Shown one piece after another: positions 63,794 to 64,000 of a stretch of DNA of 64,000 nt (positions within the stretch are counted from its first letter, which is position 1; each line of letters starts with the position of its first letter). The stretch spans positions 23,000,393-23,064,392 of the forward strand of contig NC_083568.1 in assembly GCF_019925205.1 (NCBI RefSeq). Direction: 5' to 3'. The notes under the pieces are model-generated. The model made no database searches. It worked only from the letters and a program-made list of their open reading frames with translations, and was not told the DNA's origin. The position numbers were made by a program, and so were the translations under genes. The DNA is from Metopolophium dirhodum (Eukaryota; Arthropoda; Insecta; Hemiptera; Aphididae).

Positions 63794-64000
63794 AAAATAA
63801 ATGTATTCTTTATTCCGAGTTCGCAGCTGGGACTTGGGTGTATGCGGCGGGATACGAATGTACGATGCGTTTTGATTTGTGCGCAACCACATTCTCTTGG
63901 CGAACGGAGAACATGTAATATATTTTTAGATACATAATGTATGTACATTGTACACTGTTAGTACAAATACAGTTATAACAATAGATAACACTATACATTA

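Overview
The window looks like AT-rich nuclear DNA from an insect, most likely an aphid. The base composition, the abundant GGTACCTA/TAGGTACCT motifs, the (AAT)n/(ATT)n microsatellites, short decayed transposons and a long run without continuous coding fit an aphid intron or intergenic region. This is a judgement from sequence character; no database was searched. There is no bacterial-style gene organisation, no CRISPR array and no recognisable tRNA gene.

The only coding segment I can identify with confidence is one exon on the minus strand (29994-30427). It carries a Gly/Ser-rich cytoplasmic segment followed by the EGGWGW signature and first membrane helix of a monocarboxylate transporter (SLC16/MCT, major facilitator superfamily). 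The exon has no in-frame ATG and is bounded by a plausible acceptor (TTGCAG) and donor (CAG/GTACTG), so it is an internal exon. The start codon lies in an exon at higher coordinates. The other membrane helices lie at lower coordinates and were not found, so much of 1-29993 may be one very long intron.

The rest is repeats and noncoding DNA. From left to right these are: a decayed reading frame at 14.1-14.7 kb; several copies of a TA-flanked Tc1/mariner-like nonautonomous element with CAGGGTGATTCAC ends (19.45, 22.2, 28.9, 48.75 and 55.85 kb); the 3' end of a non-LTR retrotransposon with a poly-A tail (23.2-23.6 kb); a family of GAATTGCCTCC motifs in both orientations (26.3-29.75 kb); a GGCGCAAAT-ended element (39.5 kb); a CCACGGAC-ended element with a second partial copy 16 kb away (47.2 and 31.1 kb); and a 5S rRNA-related SINE with a 12-bp target-site duplication and A-rich tail (47.75-48.0 kb).

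Several GC/CpG-rich islands stand out (about 30.0-30.5, 38.2-39.0, 46.4-47.2, 49.2-50.3, 57.6-58.7 and 61.2-61.7 kb). The first is the SLC16 exon. The others have no protein I can recognise. They are the best places to look for 5' exons, promoters or enhancers, and the 58.5 kb island contains a well-bounded candidate 87-bp minus-strand exon. I found no convincing novel multi-gene system in this window.
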